Assembly: GCF_029632765.1 (NCBI RefSeq)
Contig: NZ_CP121247.1
Location: 1,364,001-1,428,000 of the forward strand
Direction: 5' to 3'
DNA length: 64,000 bases
Source: Arcanobacterium wilhelmae
GTDB taxonomy: Bacteria > Actinomycetota > Actinomycetes > Actinomycetales > Actinomycetaceae
Part shown: positions 42,739-51,118 of the stretch, one piece after another
Layout: each line of letters opens with the position of its first letter
Numbering within the stretch: position 1 is the stretch's first letter
Notes under the pieces: model-generated
What the model saw: the letters and a program-made list of their open reading frames with translations, nothing else
What the model was told of the DNA's origin: nothing
The model's database searches: none
Position numbers and translations under genes: made by a program

Positions 42739-45399
42739 ATGAACGACTCCCTGAACCGCGCACTTGACGCGCTCGAAGATACCCACGGCCTCACTCCCCC
42801 GCCGGAGGCGATCGCGGAGGCGTTCGAGAATTGGGTGGCCTCCACCGGCAAAGAAATGTACCCTCACCAGGCGCAGGCCCTGTTGGATATCGTCTCGGGC
42901 GATCACGTGATCGTTGCAACCCCCACGGGCTCGGGCAAGTCGATGATCGCCATGCAGGCACTGTTCTGTGCGCTCGCCACAGGGAAAACTGCCTACTATA
43001 CGGCTCCGCTCAAGGCCCTCGTTTCGGAGAAGTTTTTCGAACTGATCGGCTCATTTGGCGCCCACAACGTCGGCATGGTGACGGGCGATTCGTCGATCAA
43101 CGCGGGCGCACCGATCGTGTGCGCAACGGCCGAGATTTTGGCGAATATCGCGCTCCGCGACGGCGATGATGCCGACGCCGACGTCGTGGTGATGGACGAG
43201 TTCCACTTCTACGGGGATCCGCAGCGCGGGTGGGCCTGGCAGGTTCCGTTGCTCGAAATCACTCACGCACAACAGATCCTGCTCTCGGCCACACTTGGCG
43301 ATACCTCTGCTCTCGAAGCGGATCTCGAGCGCCGCTCCGGCCGCCCCGTCTCGGTCGTGTCCGAGGCGCAGCGCCCGGTTCCTCTCCACTACACGTGGTC
43401 GACGGAGCCAATCGCCGAGGTCATCAAGGAGCTCGTCGATACGCACATGGCGCCCGTGTACGTGGTGCATTTTTCGCAGCGCGAGGCCGTCGCACAGGCG
43501 ATGGCGCTGCAGTCGATCTCCGCGATTTCGAAGGAGGCGAAGGAAAAGATCGCCACGGCGCTCGGGAACTACAAGTTTTCCCCCGGCTTCGGGAAAACGC
43601 TTTCCAAGCTCCTGCGTTCCGGAATCGGCGTCCACCACGCGGGTCTTCTTCCCCGCTACCGCAGGCTGGTCGAACGTCTCGCGCAGGCGGGCCTGCTGTC
43701 CGTGATCTGCGGGACCGATACCCTCGGCGTCGGGATCAACGTGCCGATCCGTACGGTACTTGTCACGTCGCTCGTGAAGTTTGACGGCGCTGGGATGCGC
43801 CACCTCCAGGCGCGCGAATTCCACCAAATCGCGGGCCGCGCGGGCCGCGCGGGCTTCGATACGATGGGTTTCGTCGTCGTGCAGGCTCCCGAGCACGAGA
43901 TCGAGAACGCGCGCCGTCTGCGCAAGGCTGGCGACGATCCGGCGAAAATCAAGCGCGTGCAGAAAGTGAAAGCCCCGGAGGGGCTGTCGTGGTCAGAGAA
44001 GACGTACGAGCGGATCATCGAGGCCGAGCCGGAGAAGCTTTCGTCGCAGATGCGCGTCAACCACGCGATGATCTTGAACTTGCTCCAGCGCACACGCCCC
44101 GTGGAGGCGATCTGGCAACTCCTGACGGACAACCACCAGCCGAAAGAGCCACGCAACCCGCTCCTGCGCCAGGCACTGTCAATCCTTGCCTCTCTCGAAC
44201 AGGCGGGCGTGATCCGCCACGAGAGGCGCGATTGGCGTGCCGCGCATCCCGGCGACAATGCCGTCCACTTCACCCGCGACGTCCCAGACGATTTTGCGCT
44301 GAATTCCCCTCTCGCGCCTTTCGCACTCGCCGCGCTCGACCTCCTCGACAAAGAGAGCGAAACCTACGCCCTCGACGTCGTCTCCGTGATCGAATCCGTG
44401 CAGGAGGATCCGTGCCCAGTGCTGTACGCCCAGCGCAACGCCGCGAAGGGTGAGCTGATCGGCAAACTGAAGGCGGAAGGGATGGACTACAACGAGCGGA
44501 TGGCGCTGGCTGATGAGGTCACGTGGCCGAAGCCGCTCGCAGAGCTCCTCGAGCCTGCCTTGGAAACCTACGCGCAGACGAACCCGTGGGTTCTGGGGCA
44601 TGATCTGAGCCCGAAGTCGGTGGTGCGTGCAATGATCGAAGAGGCGATGACGTTCTCGGAGCTGGTTTCGCGTTACGATCTGGCGCGTTCCGAGGGCGTG
44701 TTACTTCGTTACCTCACCGACACGTACCGCGCGATGCGCCAGACGTTGCCGAACGAAGCCCGCACCGATGAGGTCGAGGACATCATTGACTGGCTCGGAC
44801 GGCTCGTGCGTTCGATCGACTCCTCGCTCCTCGACGAGTGGGAGGCCCTTGCCGATGGTAAAGTCACGCCCGGCGAGCTGGCGCTCCTTTCCGACGACGA
44901 CGCTACCGACGGCGAGGAGGCAGCTTTCGGCGCCGACGCCGATGGCAACGTCGCGTTCACGCGCAACCGTTTTGCGTTGCGCAAGGCGGTGCGAAGGGCA
45001 ATGTTCACGCGTGTAGAGGCGATCGACCGTGAGGATTGGGACGCGCTCGGCGCGCTCGATGGCGGCGCCGGATGGGACGCAGACCGCTGGGCCGATTCTT
45101 TCGACCCGTACTGGGACGACTACGAGTACGTTGGCACGGACACGTCCGCCCGCGGGGAGGCGTTCTTTGCGGTGCTCGAGGATCCGTCATACGCGGATTT
45201 GCTCACGGCTGGCATGAGCGAGGACGACGCGGCTGCCCTGCTCGAGGCGCACGCGCCCGGGCGCGTGTGGCTAGTGACGCAAACAATCGACGACGGCGAA
45301 GGCGACGGCGATTGGGCGCTGTGGGCGTACGTTGATCTCGATGCCTCCGACGAGGCACACTCGCTGGCACTTCACTTGATTAAGGTGGGAGCACGATGA
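42739..45399 (+). CDS. Ski2-like DEAD/DEAH-box RNA helicase (DUF3516 type)
   Basis: An 886-aa superfamily-2 helicase. Motif I ATPTGSGKS, Ia TAPLKALVSEKF, II VVMDEFHFY (DEFH), III LLSATLGD, V GTDTLGVGINVP, VI QIAGRAGRAG. The C-terminal half matches the DUF3516-type extension of actinobacterial Ski2/HelY-like helicases and has an acidic stretch near residue 720. Probable role in RNA processing or decay. ATG at 42739 with TAGAAT ending 7 nt upstream and no ribosome site, so probably leaderless. Overlaps yggS by 4 bp. Confidence 0.9.
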   Translation: MNDSLNRALDALEDTHGLTPPPEAIAEAFENWVASTGKEMYPHQAQALLDIVSGDHVIVATPTGSGKSMIAMQALFCALATGKTAYYTAPLKALVSEKFFELIGSFGAHNVGMVTGDSSINAGAPIVCATAEILANIALRDGDDADADVVVMDEFHFYGDPQRGWAWQVPLLEITHAQQILLSATLGDTSALEADLERRSGRPVSVVSEAQRPVPLHYTWSTEPIAEVIKELVDTHMAPVYVVHFSQREAVAQAMALQSISAISKEAKEKIATALGNYKFSPGFGKTLSKLLRSGIGVHHAGLLPRYRRLVERLAQAGLLSVICGTDTLGVGINVPIRTVLVTSLVKFDGAGMRHLQAREFHQIAGRAGRAGFDTMGFVVVQAPEHEIENARRLRKAGDDPAKIKRVQKVKAPEGLSWSEKTYERIIEAEPEKLSSQMRVNHAMILNLLQRTRPVEAIWQLLTDNHQPKEPRNPLLRQALSILASLEQAGVIRHERRDWRAAHPGDNAVHFTRDVPDDFALNSPLAPFALAALDLLDKESETYALDVVSVIESVQEDPCPVLYAQRNAAKGELIGKLKAEGMDYNERMALADEVTWPKPLAELLEPALETYAQTNPWVLGHDLSPKSVVRAMIEEAMTFSELVSRYDLARSEGVLLRYLTDTYRAMRQTLPNEARTDEVEDIIDWLGRLVRSIDSSLLDEWEALADGKVTPGELALLSDDDATDGEEAAFGADADGNVAFTRNRFALRKAVRRAMFTRVEAIDREDWDALGALDGGAGWDADRWADSFDPYWDDYEYVGTDTSARGEAFFAVLEDPSYADLLTAGMSEDDAAALLEAHAPGRVWLVTQTIDDGEGDGDWALWAYVDLDASDEAHSLALHLIKVGAR

Positions 45400-46112
45400 G
45401 CATTCCAGACAACATTTCCGTCGTGCGCGAACGCATTGCCGCTGCCGAGGCTGTAGCGGGACGCGACACCGGGAGCGTCGTCTTGCAACTTGCCGCGAAG
45501 TATCAACCAGTAACGGCTCTGCTCGAGGCACTCGAGGCGGGAGTGACAGATTTCGGGCATAACATGATCCAGCAGCTTGTCGAGGCAGAGACCGGGCTCA
45601 GTGACGCACACGCCCCACGCCACTCAACGACGGTGATCGGGCACGTACAGTCGAACAAGCTTGCCACAGCGATGGAATACGCTACGCGCATCGATACCGT
45701 CGATTCCGTGAAAATTGCTGAACGAATTGCGCGTCGACAGGGGGTACGGATCGCCGAGGGGACGGCGAAAGGCCCTTACTCCGTCTTGTTGCAAATTAAC
45801 GCCTCTGGCGCACAGTCTCAGTTCGGGATCGAACCGGATACTGCCCGGGCAGTTGCCGAAAAGATCGCAGCAATCAGCCTTGTGCGCGTGGACGGGCTGA
45901 TGACCATCGGTGCGCATACAGATGACGAGCGTGCGATTGCACGTTCTTTCGCGGCGACTCGCGCGCTACTCGAGGACATGCACTCCGACGGGACCGTCGC
46001 GGGCAACGTGCTGTCCATGGGGATGACCAGCGATCTTGAGATTGCGATCGCGGAGGGTTCGACCCTTGTGCGTGTTGGGACTGCGGTGTTCGGGCCACGC
46101 CCGCGCGCATAG
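45396..46112 (+). CDS. yggS: YggS-family PLP-binding protein
   Basis: A 238-aa PLP-homeostasis protein (YBL036C/PROSC family), an alanine-racemase-like barrel without known catalysis. PLP lysine in LQLAAKYQPV, then FGHNMIQQL (family usually GENxxQE), HVQSNK, LSMGMTSDLEIAI and STLVRVGTAVFG. The ATG overlaps the helicase stop (ATGA), so the two are coupled. Its last codons lie inside a 28-bp sequence repeated 60 bp downstream. Confidence 0.9.
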   Translation: MSIPDNISVVRERIAAAEAVAGRDTGSVVLQLAAKYQPVTALLEALEAGVTDFGHNMIQQLVEAETGLSDAHAPRHSTTVIGHVQSNKLATAMEYATRIDTVDSVKIAERIARRQGVRIAEGTAKGPYSVLLQINASGAQSQFGIEPDTARAVAEKIAAISLVRVDGLMTIGAHTDDERAIARSFAATRALLEDMHSDGTVAGNVLSMGMTSDLEIAIAEGSTLVRVGTAVFGPRPRA

Positions 46113-46175
46113 TTCCAGCCACCCGCCCCGTATGAGCCTGGCATGGAGTTCGGGCCACGCCCGCGCGCATAGTTC
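46088..46175 (+). repeat. Direct duplication of the yggS 3' end
   Basis: 28 identical bases at 46088-46115 (last codons and stop of yggS) recur at 46148-46175, exactly 60 bp on. They begin GTTCGGGCCACGCCC and end GCGCATAGTTC. The 32 bp between are unique. Confidence 0.85.
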
Positions 46176-46202
46176 TGTGACCGCACCGACGCTCCGGGAG
46201 AT

Positions 46203-46237
46203 GGCAAAACAAATGTGGGTGGGCACTGCCCACCCAC
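46203..46237 (-). terminator. Terminator of the pfl operon
   Basis: A perfect GTGGGTGGGC / GCCCACCCAC stem with a 3-nt loop; on the minus strand ATTTGTTTTG follows. Confidence 0.8.
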
Positions 46238-46272
46238 AACACGTATTGTGACGCTCGCACAGAAACGATCGG

Positions 46273-47169
46273 CTAGTAGACCGTCTTTCCGTACTTGCGG
46301 AAGACTTCGCGCACCGCTTCCGTCGCTTCCTTCGACGGCGGCTCGACATCCTTGAGCTGGTATTCCAGACCCAGGTTCGACCACTTATCCTTCGCCATCT
46401 GGTGGAACGGAAGGACCTCTATTCGGGAAACAGTGGCGATCGACGACGCGAGCTTTGCGACGTTCTCAATATTCTGCGGATCGTCAGTAAGCCCCGGGAT
46501 CAGAACGAAACGCACCCAAACTTCGACGCCGGCTGCCTCGAGCCGCTTTGCAAAATCGATGGTTGGCTGAAGCGAACGTCCCGTGACCCGCTGGTATGTT
46601 TCTTCGTCCCCCGATTTGATGTCCAAGAGAACCATGTCGACGTTCTCCATCATCTCGTCCGTCAAGTTGCGGCCGAGGAAGCCAGACGTATCAAGTGCGA
46701 CATGTACCCCCCATTCCTTCAACGGCTTGAGCACGCGCTTGAGGAAGGCAGGTTGCATGAGGACTTCCCCACCGGAGAATGTCACTCCGCCGTTCGACGC
46801 TTTGAACACAGGAACGTAACGCTTGATGCGATCGAGAAGGTCTTGAGCACGAATCGCCGTGCCATCCTTCATCTTGAACGTATCGGGATTGTGGCAGTAA
46901 AGGCAACGAAGCGGGCAACCGGCCATGAACACCGTCATACGGGTGCCGGGGCCGTCCATCGCTGTAACGAGCTCCCATGAGTGGATCGAGCCGATCTCGC
47001 CAGCGCGCACGGCAGCGAGATGTTCCTCGTGGCTCATCTCTCCTGCAGCCTCGATGCCTGCGGTTCCAGCGCCGCTCAGGCGCGGAACCTCATAATCGAG
47101 AGGATCGGGACGATATTCTCCGGTTGATCCTTCAGAGCCAAAATAAACTCGAGCATCAAATTCGGTCAT
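46273..47169 (-). CDS. pflA: Pyruvate formate-lyase activating enzyme (radical SAM)
   Basis: PflA uses SAM and a [4Fe-4S] cluster to generate the glycyl radical on PFL. The protein has 298 aa; the cluster motif is C85-xxx-C89-xx-C92 in GCPLRCLYCHNPD. SGGEVLMQP (the SAM-binding GGE motif) follows, with DTSG and DMVLLDIKS further on. The first 55 residues are an extension relative to E. coli PflA (246 aa). AAAGGA lies 8 nt before the ATG. It is 58 bp downstream of the glycyl-radical subunit in the same operon. Confidence 0.95.
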   Translation of the reverse strand: MTEFDARVYFGSEGSTGEYRPDPLDYEVPRLSGAGTAGIEAAGEMSHEEHLAAVRAGEIGSIHSWELVTAMDGPGTRMTVFMAGCPLRCLYCHNPDTFKMKDGTAIRAQDLLDRIKRYVPVFKASNGGVTFSGGEVLMQPAFLKRVLKPLKEWGVHVALDTSGFLGRNLTDEMMENVDMVLLDIKSGDEETYQRVTGRSLQPTIDFAKRLEAAGVEVWVRFVLIPGLTDDPQNIENVAKLASSIATVSRIEVLPFHQMAKDKWSNLGLEYQLKDVEPPSKEATEAVREVFRKYGKTVY

Positions 47170-47227
47170 ATCGTCCCGATCCTTTCGTTATGTGTTGGTT
47201 AGCTTAACGCTACTTCGAATCCAGGAA

Positions 47228-47476
47228 TCACATGCCCTGGTGGAAGGTGCGGGAAAGCACGTCGAGCTGCTGCTCGCGGGTGAGCTTCACAAAGTTCACC
47301 GCGTAGCCCGACACGCGAACGGTCAGCTGCGGGTACTTCTCCGGGTTCTCCATGGCGTCCTCGAGGGTCTCACGGTTGAGAACGTTGATGTTCGCGTGGT
47401 AAAGACCCTGAACTCCACCGTTCTCGACGCGGGCTGCCTTCATCTCTTCGAGGCGCTCTGCATAGGTCTTGGTCAT
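47228..47476 (-). CDS. grcA: Separate glycyl-radical subunit of pyruvate formate-lyase (GrcA-like)
   Basis: An 82-aa protein equal to the C-terminal piece missing from PflB. It has [20 protein letters not shown], then [10 protein letters not shown] with the radical Gly57, ending RTFHQGM, closely like the last 60 residues of E. coli PflB and like YfiD/GrcA. The open frame could begin at a TTG at 47485 overlapping pflB, but the ATG at 47476 has AAGGA 9 nt upstream. It starts 5 nt after the pflB stop, so equal synthesis of both parts is likely. Without it PflB would be inactive. Confidence 0.92.
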   Translation of the reverse strand: MTKTYAERLEEMKAARVENGGVQGLYHANINVLNRETLEDAMENPEKYPQLTVRVSGYAVNFVKLTREQQLDVLSRTFHQGM

Positions 47477-47481
47477 AATTA

Positions 47482-49575
47482 TCAATCCTTCTTAATGAAG
47501 CCGGCATCCATGATGCCAACAAGGTTGGTGACTTGTTCGTCCAGCGTGCGTCCGAGCGAGGACGGCACGATGGTGTTTGTCAGGGAGATGCCGTCGAGGG
47601 CGTCCTGATAGTTGAGCTTACCCACCGAAAGCATCGAGGAGAGCATTCCGTGAGTATCCATGCCGTTCTCCGGGTTTGCACCAGGTGCGAACGGCGTTCC
47701 CGCACGGTGTCCCGACGGGAAGTTTCCGGTGTTCTTACCGTAGACCACGTTCGACGTAATGGTCAGCACGGACTGAGTCGGAAGAGCGTTGCGGTAAAGC
47801 TTGATCGCGCGGATCTTCTGCATCACCGTGTGGACAACCGTTGCGGCGATGTCGTCAGCGCGGTCATCATCGTTGCCGTAGAGCGGGAAATCGCCCTCGG
47901 TCTTGTAGTCGACCACGAGGCCGGTCTCGTCGCGGATCGGGGTCACCTTCGCGTACTTGATCGCGGAGAGCGAGTCAGCCACGATCGACAGACCTGCAAT
48001 GCCACAACCCATGGTGCGCAGGATCTTCGAATCGTGCAGAGCCATCTCGAGCGACTCGTAAGCGTAGCGATCATGGGTGTAGTGGATGATGTTGAGAGCC
48101 TCAACGTAGGTACCAACGACCCAGTCGAGCATCTTCTCGTACTTGTCCCAGACCTCGTCGAAGTCGAGCGGGCCATCACCCTGAATCGGCTCGAAACCGC
48201 TAACGATCTGCTTTCCAGACATCTCATCGCGGCCACCGTTGATAGCGTACAGAAGAGCCTTCGCCGAGTTCACGCGAGCACCGAAGAGCTGCATCTGCTT
48301 GCCAACGCGCATCGGGGACACGCAGCACGCGATCGCGGCGTCATCGCCCCACTGAGCGGTGATCTGCTCATCGGACTCGTACTGCACCGAGGAAGTCTCG
48401 ATCGACACCTTTGCACAGAACTCCTTGTAGCCCTCCGGGAGCTTCTTCGACCAGAAGATCGTGATGTTCGGCTCCGGAGCCGGACCGAGGTTCATGAGGG
48501 TCTGGAGGAGACGGAAGGAGGTCTTCGTCACCAGGGTGCGGCCATCTTCGCCGGTACCGCCGTCGGACCAGGTAGCCCAGTACGGATCGCCGGAGAAGAT
48601 CTGATCGTAGGCCTCGGTACGAAGGAAGCGCACGATGCGCAGCTTCACAACGAGAGCCTCAATGATCTCCTGAGCCTCAGACTCGGTCAGAATTCCACGA
48701 GCGAAATCACGCTCGAAGTAGGAATCGAAGAAGCCGGAAAGTCGGCCGAACGACATAGCTGCGCCGTCCTGCGACTTCACCGAGCCGAGGTAAGCGAAGT
48801 AGGTCCACTGGACTGCTTCCTTCGCAGTGGTTGCCGGGCCCGAAATGTCGAAACCGTAATCAGCAGCCATCTTCTTGAGTTTCTTCAGAGCCTTGATCTG
48901 CTCCGAGATCTCCTCACGATCGCGTGCCCAGTGCTCGCTAAACGGCTCGTCAGCGTTAAGATCCTTATCCTTCAGCTTCTCGTTGATGAGGTAATCCACA
49001 CCGTAGAGAGCTACACGTCGATAATCACCGATGATACGGCCACGACCGTATGCGTCCGGAAGGCCAGTGATGATGTGCGACGAACGAGCCGCGCGAATGT
49101 TCGGAGTGTAGATATCGAACACACCGTCATTGTGGGTCTTGCGGTACTTGGTAAAGATCTTCTCGACGTCCGGATCGACTTCCTTGCCAGCCTCGGCAAG
49201 AGCGGTCGCAACCATGCGCCAGCCACCGTTCGGCATCATGACGCGCTTGAGCGGAGTATCGGACTGCAGGCCGACGATCACATCGTCGTCTTCCGAGATA
49301 TAGCCAGGCTTGAAAGCATCAATATCGGCCGGAGTGTGCGTATCAACGTCGTAAACGCGGCGCTTACGCTCAACCGACAGGTAGTTCTTCTCGAGATGAT
49401 CCCAGAGGCGCAGGGTCTTCTCGGTGGAAGGAGCGAGGAACGACGCATCGCCCTCGTACGGGGTGTAGTTCTTCTGGATGAAGTCGCGGACATCCACGGC
49501 CTCCTGCCAGTGGCCGCCCTGGAAGCCTTCCCACGCCTCAGCGTACTTGGCATCGGCTTCAACAGTTGCACTCAT
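47482..49575 (-). CDS. pflB: Pyruvate formate-lyase core without glycyl-radical domain
   Basis: PFL converts pyruvate and CoA to acetyl-CoA and formate under anaerobiosis. The 697 aa match E. coli PflB (760 aa) from the N-terminus ([11 protein letters not shown]) through the two catalytic cysteines in [13 protein letters not shown] near residue 418. It continues to the [18 protein letters not shown] segment and then stops at [14 protein letters not shown], exactly where the glycyl-radical loop would begin. That loop is encoded by the next gene. It lies first in a pflB-grcA-pflA operon; two palindromes upstream may be operators. Confidence 0.95.
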   Translation of the reverse strand: MSATVEADAKYAEAWEGFQGGHWQEAVDVRDFIQKNYTPYEGDASFLAPSTEKTLRLWDHLEKNYLSVERKRRVYDVDTHTPADIDAFKPGYISEDDDVIVGLQSDTPLKRVMMPNGGWRMVATALAEAGKEVDPDVEKIFTKYRKTHNDGVFDIYTPNIRAARSSHIITGLPDAYGRGRIIGDYRRVALYGVDYLINEKLKDKDLNADEPFSEHWARDREEISEQIKALKKLKKMAADYGFDISGPATTAKEAVQWTYFAYLGSVKSQDGAAMSFGRLSGFFDSYFERDFARGILTESEAQEIIEALVVKLRIVRFLRTEAYDQIFSGDPYWATWSDGGTGEDGRTLVTKTSFRLLQTLMNLGPAPEPNITIFWSKKLPEGYKEFCAKVSIETSSVQYESDEQITAQWGDDAAIACCVSPMRVGKQMQLFGARVNSAKALLYAINGGRDEMSGKQIVSGFEPIQGDGPLDFDEVWDKYEKMLDWVVGTYVEALNIIHYTHDRYAYESLEMALHDSKILRTMGCGIAGLSIVADSLSAIKYAKVTPIRDETGLVVDYKTEGDFPLYGNDDDRADDIAATVVHTVMQKIRAIKLYRNALPTQSVLTITSNVVYGKNTGNFPSGHRAGTPFAPGANPENGMDTHGMLSSMLSVGKLNYQDALDGISLTNTIVPSSLGRTLDEQVTNLVGIMDAGFIKKD

Positions 49576-49617
49576 GAGCTTTCTCCTTTGGACTCGACGT
49601 GCTTCGTGTTCATTTCC

Positions 49618-49730
49618 ATTCTTATGAGAATTTTTGGTTTAGTCCAGAAAAAACCGTGTAAGCCACGATACTTTTTCTTACCGATCGCACTTTGGGCATG
49701 TTCCGCATCACACGATATGGACTCAAGTCC
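49618..49730 (-). promoter_or_regulatory. pflB upstream region with two palindromes
   Basis: ATTCT-TATG-AGAAT (49618-49631) and GGACT-CA-AGTCC (49719-49730) lie in the AT-rich 210-bp region before pflB. They are candidate binding sites for a redox or oxygen regulator. No Rex or FNR consensus was recognised. Confidence 0.35.
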
Positions 49731-49788
49731 CAAATAGTCCTCTCGGACACATTGCACGCATTGGCGCAAAACATGTGCTAGTACCGCC

Positions 49789-49823
49789 AAAAAAGTGGGG
49801 GCGTTCGCGTACGAACACCCCCA
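49789..49823 (-). terminator. Intrinsic terminator of ilvE
   Basis: A 13-bp GTGGGGG... stem with one mismatch and a short loop, followed on the minus strand by CTTTTTTGG. Confidence 0.88.
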
Positions 49824-49847
49824 CCAACAGCCCCAGGACTTTCTGCC

Positions 49848-50972
49848 CTAGCAGATCCGATAGCACCATCCGAAGCGGTCCTCCACACGGCCCATCTGGA
49901 TACCTACCAACTCCTCGTACACCGACTGGACGACGTCACCTCCGGGTAGACGTACATCGAAATCGTCCGACGCGAGCCGACCGATCGGCGCCACCACAGC
50001 CGCCGTTCCGCAGGCAAACATTTCAGCAACGTCACCAGACTTGACGCCGTCAATCACCGACTGGAGCGAAATAGTGGTTTCACGCGCATCGACACCTCGG
50101 GCGCGGAGAAGCTGAAGAATCGACGATCTTGTGGCTCCCGGCAAGATATTGCCGGATAACGCCGGGGTCTCAACATGGCCATCGGCATACACAACGAACA
50201 CGTTCATGCCACCGAGCTCGTCGAGGTTCGTGTTCGTTGCAGCGTCCAGGAACAGCACCTCATCAAAGCCGGCGTCGTGGCTCACCAACTTCGGCAGAAG
50301 CGACGCAGCGTAGTTACCGCCCGTCTTCACGTTTCCCATACCACCCGGGCCCGCACGATGGTACGTGCGATCCACCCATACGTCAATCGCCTTCACTCCA
50401 TCGCCAAAATAGGCAGACGCTGGAGACGCCACGACCATGTACTCGTACTTCGTCGCTGCACGCACGCCAAGAAATGCCTCCGACGCGAAGGTGAATGGGC
50501 GAAGATAGAGCGACGTCCCCATCTCGGACGGCACCCAACGCTCGTTAGCCCGCACGACCGAGACGATCGAGGCAACAAAATCTTCCACTGGAAGCTCCGG
50601 GATCGCCAGGCGCCGGGCCGACATGTTCAAGCGTGCAGCGTTATAAGTTGGCCGGAACGTCCACACCGAACCATCCTCGTGTCGGTATGCCTTCAAGCCC
50701 TCGAAGATCTCCTGTCCGTAGTGGAGGACAGAGCCTGCGGGGTCAAGCGAAATTGGCCCATACGGTACAACCGACGGGTTCTCCCACTGCTGGCCCGTCC
50801 ACGTTGCACGCGCCATATAGTCGGCGAAAGCGTTGCCGAAACCAGGGTTCGCCTTCAGCTCGCGCACGACGTCGTCCGAGGCTTCCTGCCCCTGAACAAA
50901 CATAAACTTCTGCGCGAGGGAATCAGCCGAAGCGATCGGCCTAGCAGAAATATTTTCCAGCTCTTCTTGCAC
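49848..50972 (-). CDS. ilvE: Branched-chain amino acid aminotransferase
   Basis: A class IV PLP aminotransferase for Leu, Ile and Val, 374 aa from the GTG at 50972. PLP lysine in GNVKTGGNYAASLLP; YGQEIFEGLKAYR and LYLRPF are in the N-terminal domain. DEVLFLDAATNTNLDELGGMN and CGTAAVVAPIG are in the C-terminal domain. An ATG 12 nt upstream (50984) is in frame but has no ribosome site, whereas the GTG has GGAG 6 nt before it. Monocistronic. Confidence 0.93.
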   Translation of the reverse strand: MQEELENISARPIASADSLAQKFMFVQGQEASDDVVRELKANPGFGNAFADYMARATWTGQQWENPSVVPYGPISLDPAGSVLHYGQEIFEGLKAYRHEDGSVWTFRPTYNAARLNMSARRLAIPELPVEDFVASIVSVVRANERWVPSEMGTSLYLRPFTFASEAFLGVRAATKYEYMVVASPASAYFGDGVKAIDVWVDRTYHRAGPGGMGNVKTGGNYAASLLPKLVSHDAGFDEVLFLDAATNTNLDELGGMNVFVVYADGHVETPALSGNILPGATRSSILQLLRARGVDARETTISLQSVIDGVKSGDVAEMFACGTAAVVAPIGRLASDDFDVRLPGGDVVQSVYEELVGIQMGRVEDRFGWCYRIC

Positions 50973-51118
50973 TTGTCTCTCCATATCGCCCGAACGGATC
51001 GTTACGAGTTAGCGTATACGACGATCCTGGAGAACATCGCAGGGAACGCCCGAGGGAGAAATTTCGTGAAGAGCGTCGCAAAGTCAGGCGACCCGTGTGG
51101 CCGGTATCCTACCGAAGA

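Noticed and set aside
47533..49737. 734-codon plus-strand ORF opposite pflB, and similar long antisense ORFs opposite tig, the LLM gene, rclA, malQ, ettA, gatA and others
   Set aside because: These are frames created by high-GC codon bias opposite genuine genes. Their products are Arg/His/Leu-rich without motifs, while the opposite strand encodes clear families.
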